The notes below the pieces were generated by a model. The model saw only the letters and a list, made by a program, of their open reading frames with translations, was not told the DNA's origin and did not search any database. Positions 18,017 through 26,237 of a stretch of DNA of 64,000 bases are shown here, in pieces. How positions within the stretch are numbered: the stretch's first letter is position 1; each line of letters opens with the position of its first letter. Position numbers and translations under genes: made by a program. Origin of the DNA: Actinomycetospora chiangmaiensis DSM 45062 (GTDB lineage: Bacteria > Actinomycetota > Actinomycetes > Mycobacteriales > Pseudonocardiaceae); the NCBI RefSeq assembly GCF_000379625.1, contig NZ_KB903244.1:186104-250103 (forward strand). The letters run 5' to 3'.

Positions 18017-18871
18017 GTGAGCGAGTTGCGCACGGTCGACGTCGCCGAGGTCGAGGCCGTCGTCCGGAAGTTGTGCGTCGAGGCCAACCACGAGCTGCGC
18101 GAGGACCACGTCGCCGCGCTGCAGCGGGGGCGGGCCGCCGAGGAGTCCCCCATCGGCCGGGAGGTGTTCGACCGGCTGCTCGAGAACGCCCGGGTCTCGG
18201 CCGCCGAGCAGATCGCGTTCTGCCAGGACACCGGGTACGCCGTGGTGTTCCTGACGATCGGGCAGGACGTCCACTTCGTCGGCGGCTCACTGGCCGCGGC
18301 GATCGACCGCGGGGTGGCCGAGGGCTACTCCGACGGGTACCTGCGGGCCTCGCTCGTCCGCTCGCCCGTCGACCGGGTGAACACCGGCGACAACACCCCG
18401 GCGATGGTGCACTACGACCTCGTGCCCGGCTCGGGCATCGAGCTGACGCTGCTGGTCAAGGGCGCGGGCTGCGACAACATGAGCGCCCTGCGGATGCTCA
18501 CCCCGGCGGCGGGCGTCGAGGGCATGAAGCGCTTCGTCGTCGAGACCATCGAGAAGGCGGGGCCGAGCGCGAGCCCGCCGGTCACCGTGGGGATCGGCAT
18601 GGGCGGGACGTTCGACCGGGCCGCGGTGCTCGCCAAGCGGGCGCTCACGCGGAACCCCACCGGATCGCCGTCGCCCGACCCGAAGCTCGCGGAGCTGGAG
18701 GCCGAGCTGGTCGACGCGATCAACGCCACCGGCATCGGGCCGGCCGGGTTCGGCGGCACCGTCACCACGGTCGCGGTGCACGTCGAGGCCTACCCGACGC
18801 ACATCGCGGCGTTCCCCGTCGCGATCAACCTCGACTGCCACTCCCACCGGGTGCGGAGCGTGACCCTGTGA
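18017..18871 (+). CDS. Fumarate hydratase class I, alpha subunit
   Basis: 284 residues, corresponding to the N-terminal catalytic part of class I (iron-sulfur) fumarases/L(+)-tartrate dehydratase TtdA. The three [4Fe-4S] cysteines are in FCQDTGY, GAGCDNMSAL and NLDCHSHR. The enzyme hydrates fumarate to malate; tartrate dehydratase is the alternative reading, and the two cannot be separated by eye. GTG at 18017 gives the family N-terminus. The stop overlaps the beta-subunit start (GTGA), as expected for subunits made in equal amounts. Confidence 0.85.
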   Translation: MSELRTVDVAEVEAVVRKLCVEANHELREDHVAALQRGRAAEESPIGREVFDRLLENARVSAAEQIAFCQDTGYAVVFLTIGQDVHFVGGSLAAAIDRGVAEGYSDGYLRASLVRSPVDRVNTGDNTPAMVHYDLVPGSGIELTLLVKGAGCDNMSALRMLTPAAGVEGMKRFVVETIEKAGPSASPPVTVGIGMGGTFDRAAVLAKRALTRNPTGSPSPDPKLAELEAELVDAINATGIGPAGFGGTVTTVAVHVEAYPTHIAAFPVAINLDCHSHRVRSVTL

Positions 18872-19413
18872 CCGCCCTGAACCTCCCCCTGACCGATCCC
18901 GCCGCCCTGCACGCCGGGGACTCCGTCACCTTGAACGGCACCGTCTACACCGCCCGCGACGCGGCGCACGCGCGGTTCATGGAGGCGCTGTCGGCCGGCG
19001 AGGACCTGCCCTTCGACGTCGCGGGCGCGACGATCTACTTCGTCGGCCCGACGCCGGCCCGGCCGGGCCACGTCATCGGCAGCGCCGGCCCCACGACGGC
19101 GAGCCGGTGCGACGCCTACTCCCCTGCGCTCGTCGAGCGGGGGCTGGCCGCGATGATCGGCAAGGGGCGGCGCAACGCCGAGGTGAAGTCCTCGATGCTC
19201 GAGCACGGCTGCGTCTACTTCGGCGCGATCGAGGGCACGGCCGCCCTGCTCTCGCAGTGCATCACCTCGGCCGAGATCGTCGCCTACGAGGATCTCGGCG
19301 CCGAGGCCGTGCGGAAGCTGACGATCTCCGACTTCCCGGCCCTCGTCGTCAACGACCTGCACGGCGGCGACCTGTACGACGACGGGCCCGCGCGCTACCG
19401 CCGACAGGCCTGA
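18868..19413 (+). CDS. Fumarate hydratase class I, beta subunit
   Basis: 181 residues, matching the C-terminal swivelling domain of class I fumarases (TtdB-like). It carries the conserved YFVGPTPARPGHVIGSAGPTT and MIGKGRR segments and the YEDLGAEAVRKLTISDFPALV block near the end. It works only with the alpha subunit encoded just upstream, overlapping by 4 bp. The gene ends 4 bp from the convergent membrane-protein gene, leaving almost no room for a terminator. Confidence 0.87.
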   Translation: MTALNLPLTDPAALHAGDSVTLNGTVYTARDAAHARFMEALSAGEDLPFDVAGATIYFVGPTPARPGHVIGSAGPTTASRCDAYSPALVERGLAAMIGKGRRNAEVKSSMLEHGCVYFGAIEGTAALLSQCITSAEIVAYEDLGAEAVRKLTISDFPALVVNDLHGGDLYDDGPARYRRQA

Positions 19414-19417
19414 CCGT

Positions 19418-20197
19418 CTAGAGCTGGGCCCGCACGCCCGCCTCGTGGGGCAGGGACCGGGTCTGCTCGGCGAGGCCCGCCTCCATCGCCGAGCGGGACT
19501 CGGTGCCGCCGAGCCGGCCCACCGGCAGCACGGTGCGGTGCCGGACGTCCTCGATCACGAGAGCCGTGGCGAGGTAGGCGGCCAGGGCCGCGACGACGAT
19601 CGCGACGATCCCGCTGATCCGCATCCACGTGGCGGAGGCGGTGATGTCGTAGACCCCGCCCGCGACGAACCGCAGGGCCGCGCTGATCAGGACGACCGAG
19701 AACAGCGGCTTCGAGGTGAGACCCGGGATCGCCATCAGCACCAGCACCCCGGCGAGGGCGCAGAAGAGCACGCCGCGCGGGGCGCTCGTGGTGGCGCCGG
19801 TGTACTCCTGCACCACCACGTCGGTCGGCCAGGTGACCGCGAGCAGCCCCAGCAGCGTCGCCACCAGCGGCTCCCGGGTGAGGAACCCGAGGACCGCGGC
19901 GAGGAACTGCGGCAGGGCGATGAAGGTCGCGAGCATGACCATGACGACCCGGGCGTCCTGCTGCGAGAACCCGCCGAGGTGGGTCACGGCCAGCAGGACG
20001 TTGCCGATCGCGAAGGCGAACAGCCCCAGCGGCAGCGGACTCGCGTAGGCGCGCAGCACGATCGACGTGCGCTCGAGGGCCTCGTCCCGGGTCGTGTCGC
20101 CCCGATCCCCCGCCCGGCCGTGGCGTGGCCCCGCCTCGTGGCGGCCGGAGCCGTCGGTCGCGGGATCCGGCTCGGGCGGAGCGTCCGTGGTGGTCAC
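19418..20197 (-). CDS. Membrane protein resembling GPR1/FUN34/YaaH acetate transporters
   Basis: 259 residues. A charged, disordered N-terminus (about 50 residues) is followed by six hydrophobic helices. The first begins with SPLPLGLFAFAIGNVLL, close to the NPAPLGL motif that marks the AceTr (SatP/YaaH) family of acetate/succinate channels. The match weakens after helix 2, so the assignment is tentative; a general six-helix membrane protein is the alternative. The start is uncertain between GTG at 20197 and GTG at 20239. It lies next to a fumarase, which is compatible with carboxylate transport. Confidence 0.55.
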   Translation of the reverse strand: MTTTDAPPEPDPATDGSGRHEAGPRHGRAGDRGDTTRDEALERTSIVLRAYASPLPLGLFAFAIGNVLLAVTHLGGFSQQDARVVMVMLATFIALPQFLAAVLGFLTREPLVATLLGLLAVTWPTDVVVQEYTGATTSAPRGVLFCALAGVLVLMAIPGLTSKPLFSVVLISAALRFVAGGVYDITASATWMRISGIVAIVVAALAAYLATALVIEDVRHRTVLPVGRLGGTESRSAMEAGLAEQTRSLPHEAGVRAQL

Positions 20198-20289
20198 GGC
20201 GCGAGGGTCCCGCACCGGTTGACGCCTCAAACGGGACACCGCACCCGGTTGACCTGCACCCGTCGTCGGGAAGTGCTCTGATCCGACCC

Positions 20290-21054
20290 ATGCGCTACGA
20301 CGCGACCCTCGCGGAGACGATCGGCATCCGTGGCCACGGCGACGACCTCATCGAGGCCTACACCGCCCGCCCGATGGACCCGGGCCCGCACCCCGGGATG
20401 ATCGTCATCCACCACATGCCCGGCTACGACCGGGAGTCCAAGGAGATCACCCGCCGCTTCGCGACGATGGGGTACTCGGCGATCTGCCCGAACCTCTACA
20501 CGCGCGAGGCCCCGGACGCCGAGCCCGACGACGCCGCGGCCACCGCCCGGGCGCAGGGCGGTGTGCCCGACGAGCGCTTCGTCGGGGACGCCCGCGGCGC
20601 CGCGGCCTGGCTGCGGAGCCTGCCGAACGCGACCGGGGCGGTCGGCGCGATCGGCTACTGCTCGGGCGGCCGGCAGGCGGTGCTCACCGGCATCGAGGTC
20701 GACGTCCAGGCGACGGTCGACTGCTACGGCGCCTTCGTCGTCGGCACCCCGCCGGACGGGTTCCCGCTGAAGGTCGGGCCGCTGGCCGACCGGATCCCCG
20801 AGCTCGGCGCCCCGCTGCTCGGCCTCTTCGGCAACGACGACTCCTACCCGTCGCCGGAGCAGGTCGACGAGCTGGAGAAGCTGCTGCAGGAGAACGGCAA
20901 GACCTACGAGTTCCACCGCTACGACGGCGCGGGCCACGCGTTCTTCTCCGTCGACCGGCCCGCGTACCGCCCGGAGGCGGCGGTCGACGGCTGGGCGAAG
21001 GTGGCCGACTTCCTCGCCCGGCACCTGCACCAGGACGTGGTGGGGAGCAACTGA
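20290..21054 (+). CDS. Dienelactone hydrolase family protein
   Basis: 254 residues of alpha/beta-hydrolase fold with the Cys-Asp-His triad of dienelactone hydrolases: Cys near residue 124 in GYCSGGR, Asp in FGNDDSYPS and His in GAGHAFFS. Such enzymes open lactone rings in chloroaromatic catabolism, but most actinobacterial members have unknown substrates. The ATG of the next, 83-residue gene lies within its stop codon (TGATG), so the two are translationally coupled. Confidence 0.87.
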   Translation: MRYDATLAETIGIRGHGDDLIEAYTARPMDPGPHPGMIVIHHMPGYDRESKEITRRFATMGYSAICPNLYTREAPDAEPDDAAATARAQGGVPDERFVGDARGAAAWLRSLPNATGAVGAIGYCSGGRQAVLTGIEVDVQATVDCYGAFVVGTPPDGFPLKVGPLADRIPELGAPLLGLFGNDDSYPSPEQVDELEKLLQENGKTYEFHRYDGAGHAFFSVDRPAYRPEAAVDGWAKVADFLARHLHQDVVGSN

Positions 21055-21305
21055 TGTGCACCTACTCGACGGAGAAGGTCGCCCTCGCGCGGTCGAGCGG
21101 GAAGACCCGTGACGGCTGGCAGCCGATGAGCCAGGCGACGGTCTACTACGACCACCCGGTCCACGCGCCCGACGCGCACACCGTGAACATCGACTTCCTG
21201 GGGCGTGAGCCGGGCTCCCGGGTCGCGGTGGAGCTCTCGCTGGAGTCCGCCCGGGAGCTGCTGGCGGCCCTCGAGGTCACCGTGGAGCGGGCGAAGCACC
21301 ACTAG
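21054..21305 (+). CDS. Small conserved protein coupled to dienelactone hydrolase (DUF6295-like)
   Basis: 83 residues beginning MCTYSTEKV and containing ATVYYDHPVHAPDAHTVNIDF. I recognise this as a small actinobacterial family (probably DUF6295) without an assigned function. There is no signal peptide or membrane segment. It has one cysteine (Cys2) and several histidines that could bind a metal or cofactor. The 1-bp stop/start overlap (TGATG) with the hydrolase gene implies that the two proteins act together. Confidence 0.65.
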   Translation: MCTYSTEKVALARSSGKTRDGWQPMSQATVYYDHPVHAPDAHTVNIDFLGREPGSRVAVELSLESARELLAALEVTVERAKHH

Positions 21306-21317
21306 GTGCCTTCGGCT

Positions 21318-21359
21318 GGTGAGCACTAAGTGGGCCTATGACCCCACTTAGTGCTCACC
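21318..21359. terminator. Perfect 17-bp stem-loop after the DUF6295-like gene
   Basis: GGTGAGCACTAAGTGGG (21318-21334) is perfectly complementary to 21343-21359, with an 8-base loop. It begins 12 bases after the stop codon and has no U-run. Its A+T content is well above the surroundings. The likely role is a transcription terminator separating the hydrolase pair from the PadR gene. Confidence 0.7.
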
Positions 21360-21383
21360 TGCGCTTGCGCACCGGGGCAGTAG

Positions 21384-21419
21384 CGATATATCGTTGAGCC
21401 ATCGCCGACAGTCGGCGAT
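21384..21419. promoter_or_regulatory. Palindromic operators upstream of the PadR gene
   Basis: Two palindromes lie in the 60 bases before the PadR start: CGATATATCG (21384-21393) and ATCGCCGAC-A-GTCGGCGAT (21401-21419, 9-bp arms). AT-rich dyads of the TATCG/CGATA type are typical PadR sites, so autorepression is likely. The first one may coincide with a -10 region. Confidence 0.6.
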
Positions 21420-21442
21420 ACCTACCGAGAGGATCGGACGAC

Positions 21443-22204
21443 ATGTTCGACATCAACGAGCGCCCCGGGTGGGCGCACAAGCGGGGCCACCACGGCCCTC
21501 AGCACGGCGAGCCCGGCGACTCCCGCCGCGGCGCGCCCCGTCGTCGGGGTGGAGGCCCCTTCGGCATGGACTTCGGGCCGCCCTTCGGCCCGGGCGGTCC
21601 CGGTGGGTTCGGCCCCCGCGGTCGCGGTGGTCGCGGTCGGGGTGGTCCCTTCGAGGGTCCCGCCGAGGAGCGCGGTCCCGGTCGCCACGGCCACGGCCCG
21701 CACGGACGTGGTCGCCGCTCGCGCGGTGACGTCCGTCTGGCCATCCTGGCCCTGCTCCGCGAGGAGTCGCGCCACGGCTACCAGATCATCCAGGAGATCG
21801 CCGAGCGTTCGGGCGGCTCGTGGAAGCCCAGCCCGGGGTCGGTCTACCCGACCGTCTCGCAGCTGGCCGACGAGGGCCTGGTGCACACCGAGAAGTCGGA
21901 GGGGCGCACGCTCGTGCACCTCACGGAGGCCGGCCGCACGTACGTCACCGAGCACGCCGCCGAGCTCGACGCCGTGTGGTCGCAGGTCGCGGCCGGCGCG
22001 CAGGACGGGTTCGGCGACCTCCGCACGGCGGGCCGCGGGCTGGCCGGGGCGGTCGCCCAGGTCGCGCAGGTCGGCACGCCCGAGCAGGTGACCGAGGCGA
22101 CGAAGGTCCTCGACGAGGCCCGCCGTCGGCTCTACCTACTGCTCGCCGAGGTCGACGCCCCGGAGAACGGGGACGCGACCGACGAGACGGACGGGACCGC
22201 GTGA
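21443..22204 (+). CDS. PadR-family transcriptional regulator with Gly/Arg-rich N-terminus
   Basis: 253 residues. Residues 1-92 are a disordered Gly/Arg/Pro/His-rich region with RGRGGRGRGG. The winged-helix PadR domain follows (about 93-170) with VRLAILALLREESRHGYQII and SPGSVYPTVSQLADEGLV, and then a helical tail that probably forms the dimer coil. The start ATG has GAGAGGATC upstream. PadR proteins repress efflux or detoxification genes in response to small aromatic or cationic ligands. The target here is probably its own promoter and perhaps the downstream hydrolase gene. The long RG-rich arm, about as long as the DNA-binding domain, could bind nucleic acid. Confidence 0.88.
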   Translation: MFDINERPGWAHKRGHHGPQHGEPGDSRRGAPRRRGGGPFGMDFGPPFGPGGPGGFGPRGRGGRGRGGPFEGPAEERGPGRHGHGPHGRGRRSRGDVRLAILALLREESRHGYQIIQEIAERSGGSWKPSPGSVYPTVSQLADEGLVHTEKSEGRTLVHLTEAGRTYVTEHAAELDAVWSQVAAGAQDGFGDLRTAGRGLAGAVAQVAQVGTPEQVTEATKVLDEARRRLYLLLAEVDAPENGDATDETDGTA

Positions 22205-22273
22205 TCGCAACAGGCCCGTCACACGCGACTCCTACGCTCGACCGCCGCTGATGGCGACGACGAGGAGGAGCAC

Positions 22274-23269
22274 GTGCTCGGCCTGTTCGCGGGAGGAAGC
22301 GCCCCACCGGCCCCCGGTCCGGTCGCACGCCGGGTCGCCGGGGAGCGGTGGGCGCTCCAGTACCGCGTGGTCCACGGCTACCGGCGGGCGTTCCGTCGCG
22401 CCGGGACCGGACCGGTGCTGCTGCTGATCCACGGGATCGGCGACGACTCCTCGACCTGGGGCCCGGTGCTCGACGACCTCGCACGCGACCACACCGTGAT
22501 CGCCCCCGACCTGCTCGGCCACGGCGGCTCCGACAAGCCCCGCGGCGACTACTCGATCGGCGCCTACGCCAACGGCATGCGCGACCTGCTCTCCGTCCTC
22601 GACGTCGACCGCGCCACGCTGGTCGGCCACTCGCTCGGCGGCGGCGTCGCGATGCAGTTCGCCTACCAGTACCCCGAGCGCACCGAGCGGCTCGTGCTCG
22701 TCGGCGCCGGCGGGGTGGCCCGCTCGGTCACCCCCGCGCTGCGCGCTGCGTCGCTCCCGCTGGCCGACCTGCTGCTGCCCGTCCTGGGCTGGCCCGGGGT
22801 GCGGTTCCAGACGGAGCTGGTGCTGCGCTTCCTCCAGCAGCTCGACACCGGGCTCGGCCGCGACGCCGAGGACCTCGTCCGGCTCGTCGACGCCCTGCCC
22901 GACGCCACGAGCCGGTCGGCCTTCCTGCGCACGCTGCGCGCCGTCGTGGACTGGCGCGGCCAGGTCGTGACGATGCTCGACCGCTGCTACCTGACGGCGG
23001 GCATGCCGACGCTGCTGGTCTGGGGCTCCGACGACATGGTGGTCCCGGTCGAGCACGGGCGCACCGCGCACGAGGCGATGCCGGCGAGCCGGCTGGTGAT
23101 CTTCGAGCGGGCGGGGCACTTCCCCTTCCACACCGACCCCCGACGCTTCGTCACGGTGCTGCGGGAGTTCCTCGCGTCCACCGAGCCCGCCGACTGGAGC
23201 CCGTCGGAATGGCGCTCCCTGCTCCGCACCGGGGCTCTTCCCGACGCCGGGTCGGCGCCGGTCGTGTAG
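22274..23269 (+). CDS. Alpha/beta-fold hydrolase
   Basis: 331 residues. The oxyanion region is LLLIHGIGDDSSTW, the nucleophile is in GHSLGG, the acid in WGSDDMVVP and the histidine in GHFPFH, a complete triad. It resembles the M. tuberculosis Rv2715 hydrolase, which also lies in the ideR-lexA neighbourhood; the substrate is unknown, with ester or lipid cleavage most likely. A strong GAGGAGGAG site at 22262-22270 fixes the GTG start. The stop codon lies inside the stem of a hairpin (23264-23286). Confidence 0.85.
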   Translation: MLGLFAGGSAPPAPGPVARRVAGERWALQYRVVHGYRRAFRRAGTGPVLLLIHGIGDDSSTWGPVLDDLARDHTVIAPDLLGHGGSDKPRGDYSIGAYANGMRDLLSVLDVDRATLVGHSLGGGVAMQFAYQYPERTERLVLVGAGGVARSVTPALRAASLPLADLLLPVLGWPGVRFQTELVLRFLQQLDTGLGRDAEDLVRLVDALPDATSRSAFLRTLRAVVDWRGQVVTMLDRCYLTAGMPTLLVWGSDDMVVPVEHGRTAHEAMPASRLVIFERAGHFPFHTDPRRFVTVLREFLASTEPADWSPSEWRSLLRTGALPDAGSAPVV

Positions 23270-23286
23270 CACATCACGTGCTACAC
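23264..23286. terminator. Hairpin containing the hydrolase stop codon
   Basis: GTGTAGCAC (23264-23272) pairs perfectly with GTGCTACAC (23278-23286) around a 5-base loop. The TAG stop codon (23267-23269) is inside the 5' arm. No U-run follows. It could end transcription or protect the 3' end of the hydrolase mRNA. Confidence 0.5.
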
Positions 23287-23401
23287 CTGACCGCGTTCGT
23301 GGCCTACGACCACCGCCTCGCGGACGCCGCGCGCGAGGAAGGACTGCCCGTCGCCGCCCCGGCTCCCGGCGGAGGAGCGCCCGGATGGGCAGACTGATCA
23401 C

Positions 23402-25483
23402 GTGACCTCCTCCGCTGACGCCCCCGAGACCGACGACCCGTACCTCTGGCTCGAGGACGTCACCGGCGACGAGGCCCTGTCGTGGGTCCGTGAGCGCAAC
23501 GCCGAGAGCCTGGGCCGGTTGACCGACACCGAGCACTTCGGCGAGCTCCGGGACGGGCTCCGCGCGGTACTCGACTCCGACGACCGCATCCCCTACACCC
23601 GCCGTCGGGGGGAGCTGCTCTACAACTTCTGGCAGGACGCCGAGCACCCGCGCGGCCTCTGGCGCCGCACGACGCTCGACGCCTATCGCAGCGGCGACCC
23701 GGACTGGGAGCTGCTGCTCAACGTCGACGCCCTCGCCCGCGACGAGGACGAGAACTGGGTGTGGGCCGGTGCCGCGGCGCGCTGGCCGGACTACACCCGC
23801 GCGCTCGTCCAGCTCTCCCGCGGCGGCGCCGACGCGACGGTCGTGCGCGAGTTCGACCTCGCCGAGAAGCGGTTCCTGACGGCGGACGAGGGCGGCTTCG
23901 TCCTCCCCGAGGCCAAGAGCCGCATCTCGTGGGTCGACGACGACACGGTGTTCGTCGGGACCGACCTCGGCCCCGGCTCCATGACGACGTCGGGCTACCC
24001 GCGGGTGATGCGGCGCTGGTCGCGCGGCACCCCGGTCGCCGAGGCACCCGTCGTCTTCGAGGCGCAGGAGACCGACGTCTCCGCCTTCGCCGGCAAGGAC
24101 CGGACGGTCGGGTTCGAGCGCGAGATGGTCGGGCGCAGCCCCGACTTCCACACCGTCGAGGAGTTCGTGCTCCGCCCCGACGCCACGCTCGTGAAGATCG
24201 AGGCGCCGGCCGACGCCGACACCGACCTCGACCGCGCCTGGCTGCTGGTGCGCACCCGGTCGCCGTGGACGGTCGCCGGTACCGAGTACCCCGCGGGCAC
24301 GCTGCTCGCGTTCGAGGCCGAGGGGTTCCTGAACGGCTCCCGCGAGCACACGGTGCTGTTCACACCGACGGCGTCGCGGTCGCTCTCGGGGTGGTCGTGG
24401 ACGAAGAGCTACCTGATCCTCACCGTGCTCGAGGACGTGGCGACGCGGCTGGAGGTGCTGACCCCGCCGTCGGGCCCGGAGCAGTGGGCCGCGGGCGACT
24501 GGGCGCGCCGCGAGCTGCCGACCGGTGAGGCGTTCGCCGAGGTCGCGGTGGTCGGGATCGACCCCGACGAGTCCGACGAGATCTTCCTCGACACCGACGG
24601 CTTCACCCGCCCGTCCACCTTCGCCCGCACCGTCCTGGGCGCCTCCGCGGAGGAGGACGCGCCGCTGGAGACACTGCGGTCCGCCCCCGGGTTCTGGGAC
24701 ACCACCGGCGTCACGGTCCAGCAGTTCTTCGCGACGAGCGACGACGGTACGAAGGTGCCCTACTTCGTCGTCGGGAAGGAGTCGGCCGAGGCCGGGCCGG
24801 TCCTCATGACCGGGTACGGCGGGTTCGAGATCTCCCTGACGCCGTCGTACTCCGGGATCATGGGCCGGGGCTGGATCTCGCAGGGCGGGACGTACGTCGT
24901 CGCGAACATCCGCGGCGGCGGGGAGTACGGGCCGGAGTGGCACACCGCGGCGCTGCGCGAGAACCGGCACCGGGCCTACGAGGACTTCGCGGCGGTCGCG
25001 CGGGATCTCGTCGAGCGCGGGATCACGACGCCGGACCGGCTCGCCATCCACGGCGGCTCCAACGGCGGGCTGCTCATGGGCGTGATGATCACGCGGTACC
25101 CGGAGCTGTTCGGGGCGGTCGTCGTGATGGTGCCGCTGCTCGACATGCGGCGCTTCCACCTGCTGCTCGCCGGCGCATCCTGGCAGGCGGAGTACGGGGA
25201 GCCGGACGACCCCGACGACTGGGCGTTCATCTCGCAGTACTCGCCCTACCAGCACCTCGCGAAGGACGCGACGTACCCGGCGATCCTCGTGACCACGTCG
25301 ACCCGCGACGACCGCGTCCACCCCGGGCACGCGCGCAAGTTCGTCGCGCGCCTGCGCGAGTACGGGCACCCCGTGGAGTACTACGAGAACGTCGAGGGCG
25401 GCCACGGCGGTGCGGCCGACAACGCCCAGCGGGCCTTCCAGTGGGCGCTGGTCCTGGAGTTCTGCCGGCGCGTCGTGGGCTGA
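23402..25483 (+). CDS. Prolyl oligopeptidase family serine peptidase (S9A)
   Basis: 693 residues. An N-terminal helical segment starting DPYLWLEDVTG and a seven-bladed beta-propeller (about 70-400) gate the active site. The C-terminal alpha/beta-hydrolase domain has Ser553 in GGSNGGLLMG, Asp near 636 in TRDDRVHPGHA and His668 in EGGHGG. It cleaves short peptides after proline or similar residues in the cytoplasm; no signal peptide is present. The GTG start at 23402 is followed at once by the family N-terminus. A sequence-conserved hairpin follows 15 bases after the stop. Confidence 0.9.
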   Translation: MTSSADAPETDDPYLWLEDVTGDEALSWVRERNAESLGRLTDTEHFGELRDGLRAVLDSDDRIPYTRRRGELLYNFWQDAEHPRGLWRRTTLDAYRSGDPDWELLLNVDALARDEDENWVWAGAAARWPDYTRALVQLSRGGADATVVREFDLAEKRFLTADEGGFVLPEAKSRISWVDDDTVFVGTDLGPGSMTTSGYPRVMRRWSRGTPVAEAPVVFEAQETDVSAFAGKDRTVGFEREMVGRSPDFHTVEEFVLRPDATLVKIEAPADADTDLDRAWLLVRTRSPWTVAGTEYPAGTLLAFEAEGFLNGSREHTVLFTPTASRSLSGWSWTKSYLILTVLEDVATRLEVLTPPSGPEQWAAGDWARRELPTGEAFAEVAVVGIDPDESDEIFLDTDGFTRPSTFARTVLGASAEEDAPLETLRSAPGFWDTTGVTVQQFFATSDDGTKVPYFVVGKESAEAGPVLMTGYGGFEISLTPSYSGIMGRGWISQGGTYVVANIRGGGEYGPEWHTAALRENRHRAYEDFAAVARDLVERGITTPDRLAIHGGSNGGLLMGVMITRYPELFGAVVVMVPLLDMRRFHLLLAGASWQAEYGEPDDPDDWAFISQYSPYQHLAKDATYPAILVTTSTRDDRVHPGHARKFVARLREYGHPVEYYENVEGGHGGAADNAQRAFQWALVLEFCRRVVG

Positions 25484-25498
25484 GCCCCACCGCTCGTG

Positions 25499-25542
25499 GC
25501 AGCGGAGCGTCGTTGCTGTCGTCCAGTGACAGCAACGACGCT
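25499..25542 (+). terminator. Hairpin terminator, copy 1 of a conserved 3' element
   Basis: AGCGTCGTTGCTGTC (25506-25520) pairs perfectly with 25528-25542 around a 7-base loop and is followed by TTTCC, so it looks like an intrinsic terminator for the peptidase gene. Bases 25499-25528 (30 bp) recur exactly, inverted, at 26238-26267, again just downstream of a stop codon. Confidence 0.7.
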
Positions 25543-25623
25543 TTCCTGCCGCGGAGGAGTGTTCGAAACGGACCTCGGGGTGACGCCGCGCGTGCCATCC
25601 TCGACGGCGGGGAGGTGATCGCC

Positions 25624-25806
25624 ATGTCGACCACATCGAGGCGCGAGCACGGCGACGACTTCGTCCCGACCGAGGAGATCATCCGACGGCGGGGCGCGAA
25701 GCCCCTGCGCTCCGCCGACGAACTCGCCCGCGAGGACGCCTTCTCCTCGGACGAGGAGTACGAGAACTTCCTCCGCGATCTCTACGCCTCGCGCCGACGC
25801 TCGTGA
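25624..25806 (+). CDS. Antitoxin of a VapBC-type pair
   Basis: 60 residues, acidic and helical, with FVPTEEIIRRRGAKPL in the middle and DEEYENFLRDLYASRRRS at the end. It is supported by GGAGG at 25611-25615 and overlaps a PIN-domain reading frame by GTGA. Size, charge and overlap match antitoxins placed before PIN toxins, although the N-terminal DNA-binding fold is not recognisable. The toxin gene is interrupted, so this antitoxin may be an orphan or still control homologous toxins elsewhere. Confidence 0.65.
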   Translation: MSTTSRREHGDDFVPTEEIIRRRGAKPLRSADELAREDAFSSDEEYENFLRDLYASRRRS

Positions 25807-26207
25807 CCCTCGTCGTCCTCGACACGGACGCCGCCTCCGCCCTGATCCTCGGGCGGGCACCCGCAGCGCTCGCCGCGAGCGTCACGGGGCACGTCCCGGC
25901 CATCACGTTCGTGACGCTCGGCGAACTCACCGTGTGGACGCTGGTGCGGCGGTGAGGACCGCGCCGGCTCGCCGCGATGCGCAGCTTCCTCGCCGCACTC
26001 GTGGTCCTGCCGTACGACGAGGCCGTCGCGCTCCGCTGGGGCGAACTCCAGGCCTACGCGCAGCTCCGTGGCCGCCCGCGGCCGGCCAACGACACCTGGA
26101 TCGCCGCGTGCTGCCTCGCCCGGGGCGTCCCGCTCGCGACCTTGAACCTCCGCGACCTCGAGGACTTCGCCGAGCACGAGGGACTCGAACTGCTGCCGAC
26201 CGGTTGA
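25803..26207 (+). pseudogene. VapC-like PIN-domain toxin interrupted by an in-frame stop
   Basis: One reading frame from GTG 25803 to 26207 encodes a full PIN domain of about 134 residues: LDTDAASALI with the first acidic pair, TLGELTVWTLVRR, then NDTWIAACCLARGVPLATLNLRDLEDF with the late acidic residues. It is broken by TGA at 25953-25955. The codon fits a lost tryptophan (TGG to TGA) in RR-W-GPRRL. There is no frameshift: both halves are in the same frame. A VapC toxin would be an RNase, and this copy is probably dead. Separate translation of the second half from ATG 25977 or stop-codon readthrough is possible but less likely. Confidence 0.8.
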
Positions 26208-26237
26208 GGGGCGGACATGACGACGTGGCGGAACTGC

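Noticed and set aside
22232..25636. Very long open frame (over 1,100 codons) on the minus strand opposite the hydrolase and prolyl oligopeptidase genes
   Set aside because: It is antisense to two clear genes, its translation is Arg/Gly/Val-rich without any domain, and such shadows are expected at this GC content.
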